From positions 375,478 to 439,477 of the forward strand of contig NZ_KI912401.1 of the NCBI RefSeq assembly GCF_000518225.1: a stretch of 64,000 nt of DNA, written 5' to 3'. This document shows, one piece after another, positions 29,624 to 38,366 of the stretch. A program made the position numbers and the translations under genes. The notes beneath the pieces are model-generated. The model was not told where the DNA came from and ran no database searches. It was given only the letters and a program-made list of their open reading frames with translations. Each line of letters begins with the position of its first letter. Position 1 is the first letter of the stretch. The stretch is from Helicobacter pametensis ATCC 51478. Its GTDB lineage: Bacteria; Campylobacterota; Campylobacteria; Campylobacterales; Helicobacteraceae.

Positions 29624-29670
29624 TCCTATCTTGTAAAACTATGGTGCAAGTGTAGGTGATATATCTGTGA

Positions 29671-29732
29671 CACAAGCGTGGTGTGGTGTATTTGTGGTGC
29701 ATTTATAGTAAATTTGCAGCACAAGCGTGGTG
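29671..29732. repeat. Degenerate GTGGTGCA-rich repeats with a 13-base exact direct repeat
   Basis: CACAAGCGTGGTG occurs at 29671-29683 and 29720-29732. Around both are further imperfect copies of GTGGTGCAT and ATAGT from about 29640 to 29760. The stretch codes for nothing I can recognise and ends exactly where the clpB remnant begins. Confidence 0.6.
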
Positions 29733-29757
29733 CATCTGTGTCATGCATCTATAGTGT

Positions 29758-29889
29758 GGTGCAAGACCGCTTAAGAGGGCATTGTATGAGATGGTAGAGG
29801 ATCGATTGGCAGAACTTATCTTGGAAGATAAAATCAAGGAAGGATCAGAAGTGGTGTTTGGAAAAAGTGGGGAAGTCAGTATCAGATAG
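29758..29889 (+). pseudogene. clpB: 3' remnant of clpB (last 43 codons)
   Basis: The frame from 29758 reads [16 protein letters not shown], then [19 protein letters not shown] and a short tail to TAG at 29887-29889. This is the conserved C-terminal end of ClpB/Hsp100 disaggregases (the D2 small domain). Nothing upstream continues the protein, so over 90% of the gene is gone. The peptide is undamaged within these 43 codons, so the loss may be fairly recent or the piece may have arrived by recombination. A ribosome site for an internal ATG is not evident. Confidence 0.8.
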
Positions 29890-29908
29890 GTATTTGAGCC
29901 TATCTGAT
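29881..29908. terminator. Perfect 10-bp hairpin overlapping the clpB remnant and glycosyltransferase stops
   Basis: ATCAGATAGG (29881-29890), an 8-base loop and CCTATCTGAT (29899-29908) pair perfectly. Each arm holds the TAG stop of one of the two convergent frames. On the + strand TCCTTTT follows closely, so it is a plausible terminator in that direction. Confidence 0.6.
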
Positions 29909-31017
29909 GCTCCTTTTGATCGCTTTTAGCAAACGATACAATCTAGGATAATGATAAGCAATCTTAGAGCCGATTCTGACTTTTTTCATATAGGGAGTTA
30001 GATGAGAGCAGATACCTCTAATATTTCGTGGATCTTTTTGGAATCCACATCCACCAAAGGCAAAAATAGCACGATGCTCTATCATCGCAATCAATCTCTG
30101 TTTGAGCTCATTGGACAGTGCTTCTCTTTGGATAAATCTATCCATTTCAACACAGATTATCGCACAAGAATATGCAAAACTATAATGTCTCACATCATAG
30201 GCATTTTGAAAGGCATCTACTAAGTCTTCTTGATGTTTTGGAAAAGAGATTTTATGATCTTGACTGTCACCTTTTTGACCTAGAGTATGCTGAGAGATGG
30301 AATTCGGTCGTATGCGATAGATATACAAATTATCAAAAATAAAAGAAATATTTTGCGCAAGAGCAAAAATTTGCATCCCAAAAAGAGCATCTTCTGATTC
30401 GATCCCCTCTTTAAAACACACTTTATAAATCAAACTGGCTTGAACAATACCCATTGCGACCCAAGAAAATGAAGGATGCGGCAAAAGAGAAAAAATCTCT
30501 AATCCACTATAGCTTTTATTTTTATCCAATCCAAGTTTTTTGAGAAAATCCGATTCGCCTACTTTGTTTTCGCATTCATAAAAATGCCCACATCCATGCC
30601 AAACGATTTGAGCTTGATTTTCTTGTGCAACCCTCACACACTTCTCAATGCAATCTAGCTCAAACCAATCATCACTATCTAGGAAATGAATGTAGTGTAT
30701 TTCTTTGCAGGGAAAGTGCTGAAAAATTTCATAATTTATTCCCCCCCCCCATTACTAATATAATCAAGTGCACTATTTCTAGCTGCACCCATTCCACCAT
30801 TCTTGTTTCTTTTGATCAAAGCGATTCTTTGATCTTTTTGGAAGTATTCATAAGCAATCTCAAAGCTTTGATCTGTGCTTCCATCATCTACAAGGATGAT
30901 TTGGAGATTTTGATAGGTTTGATGGATCACAGAATCAAGGCATTGTTTTAGATATGGTTCTACATTGTAGATGGGGATGATGATCCCTACAGCTGGGTTT
31001 GGTTGCTCAAAAGACAT
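29900..31017 (-). CDS. Phase-variable GT2 glycosyltransferase, out of frame as sequenced
   Basis: The 5' part (31017-30736) encodes a GT-A N-terminus with VGIIIPIYNVEPYL, LVDDGSTD and GGMGAARNSAL, then runs into G10 and stops at NGGGE. The remaining domain continues in another frame from about 30740 to 29900. It contains HFLDSDDWFE, the expected metal-binding Asp motif of GT2 enzymes, and ends RLLKAIKRSIR. One extra G (11) or two fewer (8) restores a protein of about 372 residues. GT2 enzymes transfer sugars from nucleotide donors to growing glycans in the cytoplasm. The gene diverges from the legionaminic acid operon. Confidence 0.85.
30741..30750 (-). repeat. Homopolymer tract C10 (G10 in the glycosyltransferase)
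   Basis: Ten C on the + strand. The reading frame of the GT2 gene is broken at this length, so the gene is OFF. Eleven would be ON. Confidence 0.92.
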
Positions 31018-31130
31018 AATAGATTCCTAGATTTGAAGTGATGATACAAACTCGCTTGGTTCTTTTAGGTAGAATTCTAACCAATAACGACTTTACTATG
31101 ACTTTTTATCTCGCTTATTTTGGAGCATAC

Positions 31131-32144
31131 ATGCAATACGGATCGATTCTAGTAACTGGAGCAGATGGATTTATCGGTTCACATTTAGTTGAGACTCTCC
31201 ATCATTATGCTCAAATCCCTTCATCGCCATTTTTTGGTGCCAAGATCAAAGCCCTAAGTCTATATAACTCATTTAACTACTGGGGATGGCTTGAAGAAGT
31301 TTCTTGCCTTCAAGATATCGAAGTGATCAGTGGAGATATCCGTGATCCACATTTTTGCAAAACCATCACCAAAGATATAGATATGATCTTTCATCTTGCT
31401 GCATTGATTGCTATCCCCTACTCGTATGTCGCACCTGAGAGCTATATCGATACCAATGTCAAAGGCACACTCAACATCTGTCAAGCAGCACTTGAAAATG
31501 GCGTAAAACGCATCATTCATACAAGCACAAGTGAAGTTTATGGCACTGCCCAGTATGTCCCCATCGATGAGCTTCATCCACTGCAACCCCAAAGCCCTTA
31601 TAGTGCAAGCAAGATCGGGGCTGATTGCATTGCTATGAGTTTTTTTCATTCTTTCTCGCTCCCACTCACCACTGCAAGACCATTCAATACATATGGCCCA
31701 CGCCAGAGTGCTCGTGCTGTCATCCCCACCATCATCACCCAAATCGCCAATGGCGCCAAGCAGATCAAGCTTGGTGATATGACACCGACAAGGGATTTCA
31801 ACTATGTCAAAGACACTTGTGAAGGATTTATCGCCATAGCCCAGCATGATCAAACTATCGGCGAGGTGATCAATATCGGATCCAACTATGAAATAAGCAT
31901 AGGCGATACACTCAATCTCATCAAAGAACTTATGAATAGCGAAGTGGAATTCATCACAGATGAGCAGAGAATCCGACCCCAAAATAGCGAGGTTTTTCGT
32001 CTCTGGTGTGACAACACAAAGATCAGAAATCTGACAGGATTCTCACCACAGTATGACCTCAAATCAGGCCTAAGGCACACAATCGACTGGATGACACAAC
32101 CTCAAAATCTCAAACGATACAAAAGCGAGATTTATAATGTCTAG
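31131..32144 (+). CDS. legB: LegB-type NAD-dependent nucleotide-sugar 4,6-dehydratase
   Basis: I start at the ATG at 31131 (GGAG upstream); the longer frame from 31038 adds 31 residues unlike the family. The 337-residue extended SDR has ILVTGADGFIGSHLVE, FHLAALIAIPYSY, TSEVYGTAQ and the catalytic YSASKIGAD, and ends with the dehydratase-type HTIDWM. In Campylobacter, LegB (Cj1319) makes the 4-keto-6-deoxy intermediate from GDP-GlcNAc as the entry to legionaminic acid. It overlaps legC by eight bases. Confidence 0.88.
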   Translation: MQYGSILVTGADGFIGSHLVETLHHYAQIPSSPFFGAKIKALSLYNSFNYWGWLEEVSCLQDIEVISGDIRDPHFCKTITKDIDMIFHLAALIAIPYSYVAPESYIDTNVKGTLNICQAALENGVKRIIHTSTSEVYGTAQYVPIDELHPLQPQSPYSASKIGADCIAMSFFHSFSLPLTTARPFNTYGPRQSARAVIPTIITQIANGAKQIKLGDMTPTRDFNYVKDTCEGFIAIAQHDQTIGEVINIGSNYEISIGDTLNLIKELMNSEVEFITDEQRIRPQNSEVFRLWCDNTKIRNLTGFSPQYDLKSGLRHTIDWMTQPQNLKRYKSEIYNV

Positions 32145-33303
32145 CTTTTCTTCCATCTTTGAATTTATCCGTGGGCTTTATCCCAAATCACAAGATGAGA
32201 TGATCCCACTCCATGAGCCGAGATTCTTGGGCAATGAGAAACTCTATCTCAATGAGTGTATCGATAGTGGATTTGTCTCAAGTGTGGGAGAGTTTGTCGA
32301 TAAGTTTGAACAAGAAATTGCACGCTTTTGTGGAAGTAAATATGCCATCGCCACAAGCAATGGGACAAGCGCACTTCATGCCATACTCCATGCAGTAGGG
32401 GTAGATAGGGATTGTGAGGTCATAACTCAAGCACTAAGCTTTATCGCCACAAGTAATGCTATAGCCTACACAGGTGCAGTTCCAGTTTATATCGATGTAG
32501 ATCTTGATAGTCTTTCACTCTCTCCCAATGCACTAGAAGAGTTTCTCAACAATCACGCACAAAAGCAAGACAATCAATGCATCAACAAACACACAGGGAA
32601 AATCATCAAAGTCTGCATGCCCATGCACACCTTTGGTCATCCTGCTCGCACAGAAGAGATCGCCAAAATCTGCAAAGACTGGAATATCCTCCTAATAGAA
32701 GATAGTGCCGAAAGTCTAGGAAGCTACTATCTCAAAAAAGGAGTCAAAACTCACACTGGATCAGAGGGGATAGCAAGTGCGATGAGCTTCAATGGCAATA
32801 AGACTATCACTTGTGGGGGTGGAGGTGTGATCATCACAGATGATGAAAAGCTTGCCAAAAAGCTCAAGCACATCACCACCACAGCCAAGGTCCCACATCC
32901 CTATGAGTATTATCACGATATGCTGGGATTCAACTATCGCTTACCTAATCTCAATGCTGCTCTTGCTTTGGCGCAGATGGAACAACTTCCTGTATTCTTA
33001 GAAAAGAAGCTTGAAGTGGCAAAAGCCTATGAAGATTTTTGCTTTAAACACGGCTTTGAGTTTGTCAGTGCACGCGCAGATACACTGCCAAACTTCTGGC
33101 TCAATGCAATCAAGCTTCCAAACAAGCAAAAAAGAGATGATTTTCTCACACAAAGCAATGCTCAAGGGATCATGACTCGTCCGATCTGGATGCCCAATCA
33201 TCAAAATCCAATGTATCAGCACTGCCAACACGACGGACTCAAAAACTCACTTTATTTGCAAGATCGCATCATAAACCTGCCAAGCAGTGTTAGAATTTCA
33301 TAA
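32137..33303 (+). CDS. legC: LegC-type PLP aminotransferase
   Basis: A 388-residue DegT/DnrJ/EryC1 aminotransferase, with ATSNGTSALHAILHA, LIEDSAESLGS and the PLP lysine in SFNGNKTITCGGGG near residue 230. It adds the C4 amino group to the LegB product. It directly follows legB, as Cj1320 follows Cj1319 in C. jejuni. The closing residues (NLPSSVRIS) are typical. Confidence 0.88.
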   Translation: MSSFSSIFEFIRGLYPKSQDEMIPLHEPRFLGNEKLYLNECIDSGFVSSVGEFVDKFEQEIARFCGSKYAIATSNGTSALHAILHAVGVDRDCEVITQALSFIATSNAIAYTGAVPVYIDVDLDSLSLSPNALEEFLNNHAQKQDNQCINKHTGKIIKVCMPMHTFGHPARTEEIAKICKDWNILLIEDSAESLGSYYLKKGVKTHTGSEGIASAMSFNGNKTITCGGGGVIITDDEKLAKKLKHITTTAKVPHPYEYYHDMLGFNYRLPNLNAALALAQMEQLPVFLEKKLEVAKAYEDFCFKHGFEFVSARADTLPNFWLNAIKLPNKQKRDDFLTQSNAQGIMTRPIWMPNHQNPMYQHCQHDGLKNSLYLQDRIINLPSSVRIS

Positions 33304-33338
33304 AATTTCAACTTTTATCTTAGCTATTAGGAGAAGAG

Positions 33339-33635
33339 ATGCAAACACAGATTCAAGATGTTATTTTTCAGGCACTTAAAAACCTTTCTGATGAGCTCGA
33401 AAACGAAGAATTAGCTCATCCAACCATAGAGACAAAAATTTATGGATCAGAAGGGAATTTGGACTCTTTGGCTCTTGTAAGTTTTATCACAGATATTGAA
33501 GAAATGATTGAAAAACAATTTGAAATAAATATTACACTTGCTGATGAAAAAGCAATGAGTTCGAGAAATTCACCATTTAAAGATGTCAAAACTCTTACAC
33601 AATACATTCAAGACCTTCTACAGGAAAATCAATGA
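33339..33635 (+). CDS. Acyl carrier protein 1
   Basis: The acidic 98-residue protein has the phosphopantetheine attachment motif LDSLALVSF (Ser43) in the usual four-helix ACP setting, preceded by a GGAG ribosome site. It is not the housekeeping ACP, whose motif is normally DSLDTVE. It begins the acyl-assembly block and overlaps the next gene by four bases. It probably carries the acyl group that is reduced and then transferred to an amino sugar. Confidence 0.88.
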   Translation: MQTQIQDVIFQALKNLSDELENEELAHPTIETKIYGSEGNLDSLALVSFITDIEEMIEKQFEINITLADEKAMSSRNSPFKDVKTLTQYIQDLLQENQ

Positions 33636-34360
33636 AAGTTTTTCTAATCACTGGGACTAGAAAAGGTATCGGCAAAGAACTCTCGCTTCATTTCCTCAAT
33701 CAAGGTCATATCGTTTGTGGTTGCTCGCGAGGAGAAAGTAGCATTCACCACAATAATTACAGACATTTTCAACTTGATGTGAATCACGAAAGTGATGTGA
33801 TCAATATGGTCAAAGCCATCAAAAAAGAATTTGGACAAATCGATGTATTGCTAAATAATGCAGGCATTGCATCAATGAATCATTTATTACTTACACCATA
33901 CAAAACCATGAATAATATTTTCTCCACCAATGTCTTTGGGACTTTTTTATTTATGCGTGAAGTTGGGAAAATCATGAGTCAAGCTTCAAGAAAACTCAAA
34001 GCAAAAGGAGAAACGCCGCACTTTCGTATCATAAATTTTGCTACAGTTGCTACACCTCTACGACTCGAAGGTGAAGCGATTTATGCAAGTTCCAAAGCAG
34101 CAATTGTAAATCTCACTCAGGTAGCAAGCTTTGAGCTTGCAGAGTTTGGCATCACAGTCAATGCAATAGGTCCAACACCAGTCCCCACAGACCTCATAAA
34201 GAGTGTACCAAAAGCAAAACTAGATGCACTACTTCAAAGACAGGCTATTAAAAGATTTGGAGAATTTAAAGATTGTCTAAATGTTATTGAATTTTTTATT
34301 GATGAGAGAAGTGACTTTATAAGTGGACAAGTCATCTATCTTGGAGGGATCAATGGCTAA
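33632..34360 (+). CDS. SDR ketoreductase 1 (FabG-like)
   Basis: A 242-residue classical short-chain dehydrogenase. It has ITGTRKGIGKELS for the cofactor, LLNNAGIASM, the catalytic YASSKAAIVNLT and GQVIYLGGING at the end. Its position between an acyl carrier protein and an acyl-activating ligase suggests it reduces a 3-oxoacyl-ACP to a 3-hydroxyacyl-ACP. A sugar ketoreductase role is also possible. It overlaps both neighbours by a few bases. Confidence 0.82.
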   Translation: MKVFLITGTRKGIGKELSLHFLNQGHIVCGCSRGESSIHHNNYRHFQLDVNHESDVINMVKAIKKEFGQIDVLLNNAGIASMNHLLLTPYKTMNNIFSTNVFGTFLFMREVGKIMSQASRKLKAKGETPHFRIINFATVATPLRLEGEAIYASSKAAIVNLTQVASFELAEFGITVNAIGPTPVPTDLIKSVPKAKLDALLQRQAIKRFGEFKDCLNVIEFFIDERSDFISGQVIYLGGING

Positions 34361-35687
34361 TCGCTTGATTGAAAAAATTGAAAGTTTTTCCACAAGAATA
34401 GCGCTCGTTCATCGCGATACAACCTATACCTATCGACAGTTAGCTGATCAAATCTCTCAATACTCAAATCTTATCAAGACGATCCCTGCTTATAGCAAAG
34501 TAGCAATTTTGGGAGATTATAGCTTTGACAATATTGCATTTTTCTTTGCGTTATATCAAAATAAACACACAATTATTCCGATTCTTACACATCAAGAACA
34601 AGAAGAAAAGCTCAACGAATCTGGAGCAGAATATATTTTTGATCAAACTCTCTCATCACTTCAATCCCGTACTCATTCTAAGCAATACTCACTTTCTCTT
34701 GGTGATCATGCTGGATTGATTCTTTTTAGTAGTGGAAGCACTGGCAAACCCAAAGCAATGCTTCACAATCTTGATAATCTAGTGGCTCAATTTGATGAGA
34801 AAAAACCCAAGCAACTTTATGTGCTTTTATTTCTCATGTTTGATCATATTGGCGGAATCAATACAATGCTCAATATTTTCTCCACTGGTCAAACAGCAGT
34901 TATCCCAGAAAGCAGAAAAGATATTCACCATATTGCTTCTCTTATTGAAAAATATAGTATTTCTGTCTTACCTGCATCTCCAACATTTCTCAATCTCATG
35001 CTGCTCAACAAGATCACCCACCAATATGATCTCACATCTCTTAGGGTAATTAGCTATGGGACCGAGCCTATGCCAGAAGCACTTCTGAAAAACCTCCGTG
35101 AAACCTTTCCAAAAACAAAATTTCTACAAACCTTTGGGACAAGCGAAGTCGGTATCATGCATACTCAAAGCGAAAACTCAAAATCTCTATACATGAAAAT
35201 CTCTGATCCAAACATAGAATACAAGATCGTCGATGGAGAACTATGGATCAAATCAAAAACACAAGTCTTAGGATATCTCAATGCGAGTATGGAGTGTTTT
35301 GTAGATGGATATTTCAAAACTGGGGATTTGGTAGAAAGCAAAATAATCAATGGAGAGGAATATATCAGAATCATTGGACGAGCAAAAGAGCTCATCAATA
35401 TAGGCGGAGAAAAAGTTCTACCTCAGGAAGTTGAGGGATTGGTTTTGCAAATTGATGGTGTGCTTGATTGCTTGGTTTATGGAGAAAAAAATGCCATTAC
35501 TGGACAAAGTGTCAGTTGTGAAGTTGTTATTGATGAAAACAAAATTCAAAAAGATAAAATCAAGCAAATCATTAGACAATTTTGTAAAGGAAAAATTGAA
35601 AATTACAAAATTCCTTCAAAAGTAATTTGCAAAGAAAGCCTTCAAGCAAGTGAGAGATTTAAGAAAAAGAGAAAATTACAGAAATGA
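34353..35687 (+). CDS. AMP-forming acyl-activating ligase (ANL superfamily)
   Basis: I start at the ATG at 34353 (GGAGG upstream, inside the end of the SDR gene). The 444-residue adenylating enzyme shows the core motif ILFSSGSTGKPKAML, TFGTSEVGIM, YFKTGDLVE, IIGRAKELINIGGEKV and a Lys-rich C-terminus with the likely catalytic lysine. Such enzymes load an organic acid as an acyl-AMP onto CoA or an ACP. With two ACPs and a ketoacyl synthase beside it, it probably primes the carrier. It is shorter than typical long-chain acyl-CoA synthetases, and the acid is unknown. Confidence 0.85.
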   Translation: MANRLIEKIESFSTRIALVHRDTTYTYRQLADQISQYSNLIKTIPAYSKVAILGDYSFDNIAFFFALYQNKHTIIPILTHQEQEEKLNESGAEYIFDQTLSSLQSRTHSKQYSLSLGDHAGLILFSSGSTGKPKAMLHNLDNLVAQFDEKKPKQLYVLLFLMFDHIGGINTMLNIFSTGQTAVIPESRKDIHHIASLIEKYSISVLPASPTFLNLMLLNKITHQYDLTSLRVISYGTEPMPEALLKNLRETFPKTKFLQTFGTSEVGIMHTQSENSKSLYMKISDPNIEYKIVDGELWIKSKTQVLGYLNASMECFVDGYFKTGDLVESKIINGEEYIRIIGRAKELINIGGEKVLPQEVEGLVLQIDGVLDCLVYGEKNAITGQSVSCEVVIDENKIQKDKIKQIIRQFCKGKIENYKIPSKVICKESLQASERFKKKRKLQK

Positions 35688-36736
35688 AAACTCTCTTTCA
35701 TCACTCAAGTATTCAAGCTATCGCATGTTGTGTGCCTGAAAATCTCATTAAGCTCGAAGATCAAGTTGACACACTCTACAAGGGTGATACAAAAAAAATG
35801 CAACGCATCCAAAAAACTATTGGTTTAAATGCAAGGTATGTTGCCAATCAGATGACAACAACTCTTGATCTCTGTTTTCAAGCTTCACAAAAAGTTTTAG
35901 AATCCACAAAATTAGATTCTTCACTCATAGATGCGATCGTTTTTGTTACACAAACACCTAATTTTTTACAACCAAACAATGCTCATCTTCTGCATGGCAA
36001 ATTAAATTTAACGCAAGAATGTGCATGTTTTGATCTTAACCAAGGTTGTAGTGGCTTTGTTTATGCTTTATTTTTGGCATCAAGTTTGATCGAAAGTGGA
36101 GCTCAACATGTCCTTATATGTGCTGGAGATACACTCAGCAAAGTCGTAGATCCAAAAGATAGCAATACAGCTCCCATTTTTGGAGACGCAGGAAGTGCAA
36201 CGCTAGTATCCAAAGAAAAAGGGTCGAGTTTTTTTTCACTTCATTCCGATGGAAAAGGATGGGAAAATATTGTCTTACCAAATAGTGCTTTTGGCATCCA
36301 TTGTGGTTTTCAAAAAACCCCTCATGACAGTCGGCATCTTTATATGGATGGTGCAGAAGTTTTCAATTTTTCAATTGATAAGGAACCCAAAGCAATCCAT
36401 GAAATTCTTCAATTCGCTCAAAAGGAAATCTCAGAAATTGATTATATTTTCTTCCATCAAGCCAATGCTTATATCATTTCCAACATCACTCGAAGATTGG
36501 GATTGACACTAGACAAATCTCCAACACAAAGTATCGCAAAATATGGCAACACTAGTTCTGCCTCTATTCCCTTGGCAATTTGTGATTATTTTTGGAACAC
36601 AAAATTAGAAGCTGACTTACAACTTATTCTAAGTGGTTTTGGCGTTGGTTTGAGCTGGGCAACATGCTTGACAACACTCAAAAATCATGCAATGATTTTG
36701 GAACCTTTTTTACTAAATCAAGGAGCACATAAATGA
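35684..36736 (+). CDS. 3-oxoacyl-ACP synthase III (FabH-like)
   Basis: The 350-residue thiolase-fold enzyme retains the KAS III triad: Cys122 (DLNQGCSGFVYAL), His258 (FFHQANAYI) and Asn289 (KYGNTSSASIPLA). It should condense an acyl starter with malonyl-ACP to give a 3-oxoacyl-ACP. It ends with FGVGLSWATCLTTL, like FabH, plus about 20 extra residues. Linked to ACP genes at both ends of the block, it probably extends a short acyl chain used on a sugar, not membrane lipid. FabH-type genes also lie in the C. jejuni flagellin glycosylation island. Confidence 0.87.
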   Translation: MKTLFHHSSIQAIACCVPENLIKLEDQVDTLYKGDTKKMQRIQKTIGLNARYVANQMTTTLDLCFQASQKVLESTKLDSSLIDAIVFVTQTPNFLQPNNAHLLHGKLNLTQECACFDLNQGCSGFVYALFLASSLIESGAQHVLICAGDTLSKVVDPKDSNTAPIFGDAGSATLVSKEKGSSFFSLHSDGKGWENIVLPNSAFGIHCGFQKTPHDSRHLYMDGAEVFNFSIDKEPKAIHEILQFAQKEISEIDYIFFHQANAYIISNITRRLGLTLDKSPTQSIAKYGNTSSASIPLAICDYFWNTKLEADLQLILSGFGVGLSWATCLTTLKNHAMILEPFLLNQGAHK

Positions 36737-36960
36737 CGCAACAAGAATTTTTAACACATATTCAAGATGCCCTACAAAGAGATGAAGAGCTTGCACCCTC
36801 AATGAGACTAGATAGCTTAGAAGAATGGGATAGTCTAGCGATCGTCTCTATGATTAGCCTATATGACACATTGTTCAACCTCAAAGTCACGGGCAATCAA
36901 CTTCGAGATTGCCAAACCATTCAAGACCTTATTCAAATCATCGAATCAGAATTATCCTAA
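36733..36960 (+). CDS. Acyl carrier protein 2
   Basis: A 75-residue acidic carrier with the attachment site EEWDSLAIVSMI (Ser34). The EWDSL context is typical of carriers in secondary pathways. It overlaps the KAS III gene by four bases, and its TAA shares a base with the ATG of the next SDR gene. The second carrier suggests separate loading and extension roles, or donor delivery to the acyltransferases that follow. Confidence 0.88.
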   Translation: MTQQEFLTHIQDALQRDEELAPSMRLDSLEEWDSLAIVSMISLYDTLFNLKVTGNQLRDCQTIQDLIQIIESELS

Positions 36961-37730
36961 TGTTTTGCTTTCAAGATTCTTATTTTCAAAATAAGCGCTT
37001 TTTGATCACTGGAGCAAGTAGTGGAATGGGGGCACACATTGCTCTCTCCCTCAATAGTATGGGTGCCGAAATTTTAGCAATCGCAAGAAATGAAGAAAAA
37101 CTTCTACAAAAACAAGAATCATCCAAATTCCCCGAGCGATTTCATCCCATCTCAAGAGATCTTTCTGAGATTGATGGGCTAGACAGATGGACTATCGATC
37201 TTGTCAAACAATATGGCTGCTGCGATGGAGCGGTGCTATCTGCTGGATACCAGCAGATAGCACCGATTTCATCGGTGCTGTCTGTGGAATCGGCCATATC
37301 ACTTTTTAAAACTAACTATTTTGGAAATCTACAAGTCATCAAAGGTCTCGTTGATCGAAGAGCAAAGAGTACAAAAAACGCTAGTTTTGTCATATTGAGC
37401 TCCAATTCAAGCGTAAAAGCCCAGAAAGGATTGTGCAATTATTCAGCGACAAAAGGTGCTATCAACACAGCGATACGATCCATTGCCCTTGAAATCGCTC
37501 CCCTTTCTTACAGAATCAATGCTATCTCCCCTGGATTTGTCATGACAGAAATGATCCAAGAGTGGAGTCAGGTATATGATGAAGAATATATCACCAATAT
37601 CACAAAAGAATATCCCCTAGGAATCGGGCATATCGAACAAATTACTCCACTAGTTTGCTTCCTGCTTTCTAAAGATTCGATGTGGATTACTGGACAAAAT
37701 ATTGTGATCGATGGTGGAGCGAGTTTATAG
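36960..37730 (+). CDS. SDR ketoreductase 2
   Basis: I start at the ATG at 36960 (TAATG overlap), not at the in-frame ATG inside the ACP gene. The 256-residue SDR has FLITGASSGMGAHIA, the catalytic YSATKGAINTAI and a family ending (GQNIVIDGGASL). The usual NNAG motif is replaced by AVLSAGYQ. It probably also reduces a 3-oxoacyl-ACP or a keto sugar. A perfect 16-base inverted repeat lies inside the coding region at 37231-37265. Confidence 0.82.
   Translation: MFCFQDSYFQNKRFLITGASSGMGAHIALSLNSMGAEILAIARNEEKLLQKQESSKFPERFHPISRDLSEIDGLDRWTIDLVKQYGCCDGAVLSAGYQQIAPISSVLSVESAISLFKTNYFGNLQVIKGLVDRRAKSTKNASFVILSSNSSVKAQKGLCNYSATKGAINTAIRSIALEIAPLSYRINAISPGFVMTEMIQEWSQVYDEEYITNITKEYPLGIGHIEQITPLVCFLLSKDSMWITGQNIVIDGGASL
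37231..37265. repeat. Perfect 16-bp inverted repeat inside an SDR gene, with a third partial copy
   Basis: CGGTGCTATCTGCTGG (37231-37246), loop ATA, and its exact reverse complement (37250-37265). CGGTGCTGTCTG at 37272-37283 repeats the first arm with one change. It encodes AVLSAGYQQIAPISS, so it is maintained in frame. Confidence 0.85.
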
Positions 37731-37963
37731 ATGAATTTGATGCAATCTCAATACAATGATGGTTTTTATTCTCCTCAAGAACTACAGAGTATGGGGTTTG
37801 CATCTGTAGGAGACAATGTTTTGCTCTCAAGATTGGCAAGAGTTTATGGAGCTTCAAATATTTCTATTGGGAATAATGTCAGGATAGATGATTTTGTGAT
37901 TTTAAGTGGAAGAATTGACATTGGAAATTTCGTGCATATAGGAGCATTTGCATCGATTACTGG
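37731..37963 (+). repeat. 233-base direct repeat, copy 1 (copy 2 at 38363-38595)
   Basis: Bases 37731-37963 and 38363-38595 are identical by direct reading, starting at the A of each ATG and ending at ACTGG. The offset is 632 bases. Upstream and downstream of the repeat the two genes differ. Confidence 0.95.
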
Positions 37964-38366
37964 ATCCGATATTGGAGTAACCATCAAAGATTTTTGCAGT
38001 CTTAGCAATCATGTCAAAGTATTGGCAATTAGCGACGATTATAGCGGGGAAACGATGACTAATCCCTGTATCCCACTATCATACAAAGATATCCACAAAT
38101 ATCATATTATTCTAGAGAAACATTGCATCGTTGGATCAGGATCAACTATACTCCCAAATGCCTATCTTGCAGAAGGCGTTGCAATTGGAGCAATGAGTCT
38201 GGTTATCAGAAAAACCAATACATGGGGAGTTTATTTTGGCACTCCAGCAAAAAGAATTAAAGAAAGAAAAAAAAATCTTCTTCAGCTGGAAAAGCAATTT
38301 CTTAAAAACTTTAAAAACCTTCAGGGGGGGGGGGATAAACTAAACTTTTCAAGATTTGCTTCATGA
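37731..38366 (+). CDS. Left-handed beta-helix acyltransferase A
   Basis: The 211-residue protein has hexapeptide repeats (VRIDDFVILSG, IGNFVHIGAFASI, GVAIGAMSLVI) and the FGTPAKRIKE ending of the CatB/WbbJ sugar O- or N-acyltransferase group. It directly follows the acyl-assembly genes, so it may use acyl-ACP or acyl-CoA to acylate an amino sugar. The first 233 bases are identical to those of gene B. A G11 tract near the 3' end sets the tail: at 11 G the protein ends DKLNFSRFAS with an ATGA overlap to gene B; other lengths stop about 20 bases earlier. Confidence 0.85.
   Translation: MNLMQSQYNDGFYSPQELQSMGFASVGDNVLLSRLARVYGASNISIGNNVRIDDFVILSGRIDIGNFVHIGAFASITGSDIGVTIKDFCSLSNHVKVLAISDDYSGETMTNPCIPLSYKDIHKYHIILEKHCIVGSGSTILPNAYLAEGVAIGAMSLVIRKTNTWGVYFGTPAKRIKERKKNLLQLEKQFLKNFKNLQGGGDKLNFSRFAS
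38324..38334 (+). repeat. Homopolymer tract G11 near the 3' end of acyltransferase A
   Basis: Eleven G. At 10 or 12 G the frame ends within a few codons of the tract. At 11 G it continues to an ATGA overlap with acyltransferase B. Confidence 0.92.

Noticed and set aside
31038-31130. A longer N-terminus for legB
   Set aside because: The extra 31 residues precede the Rossmann motif without family similarity, and the ATG at 31131 has its own GGAG site.
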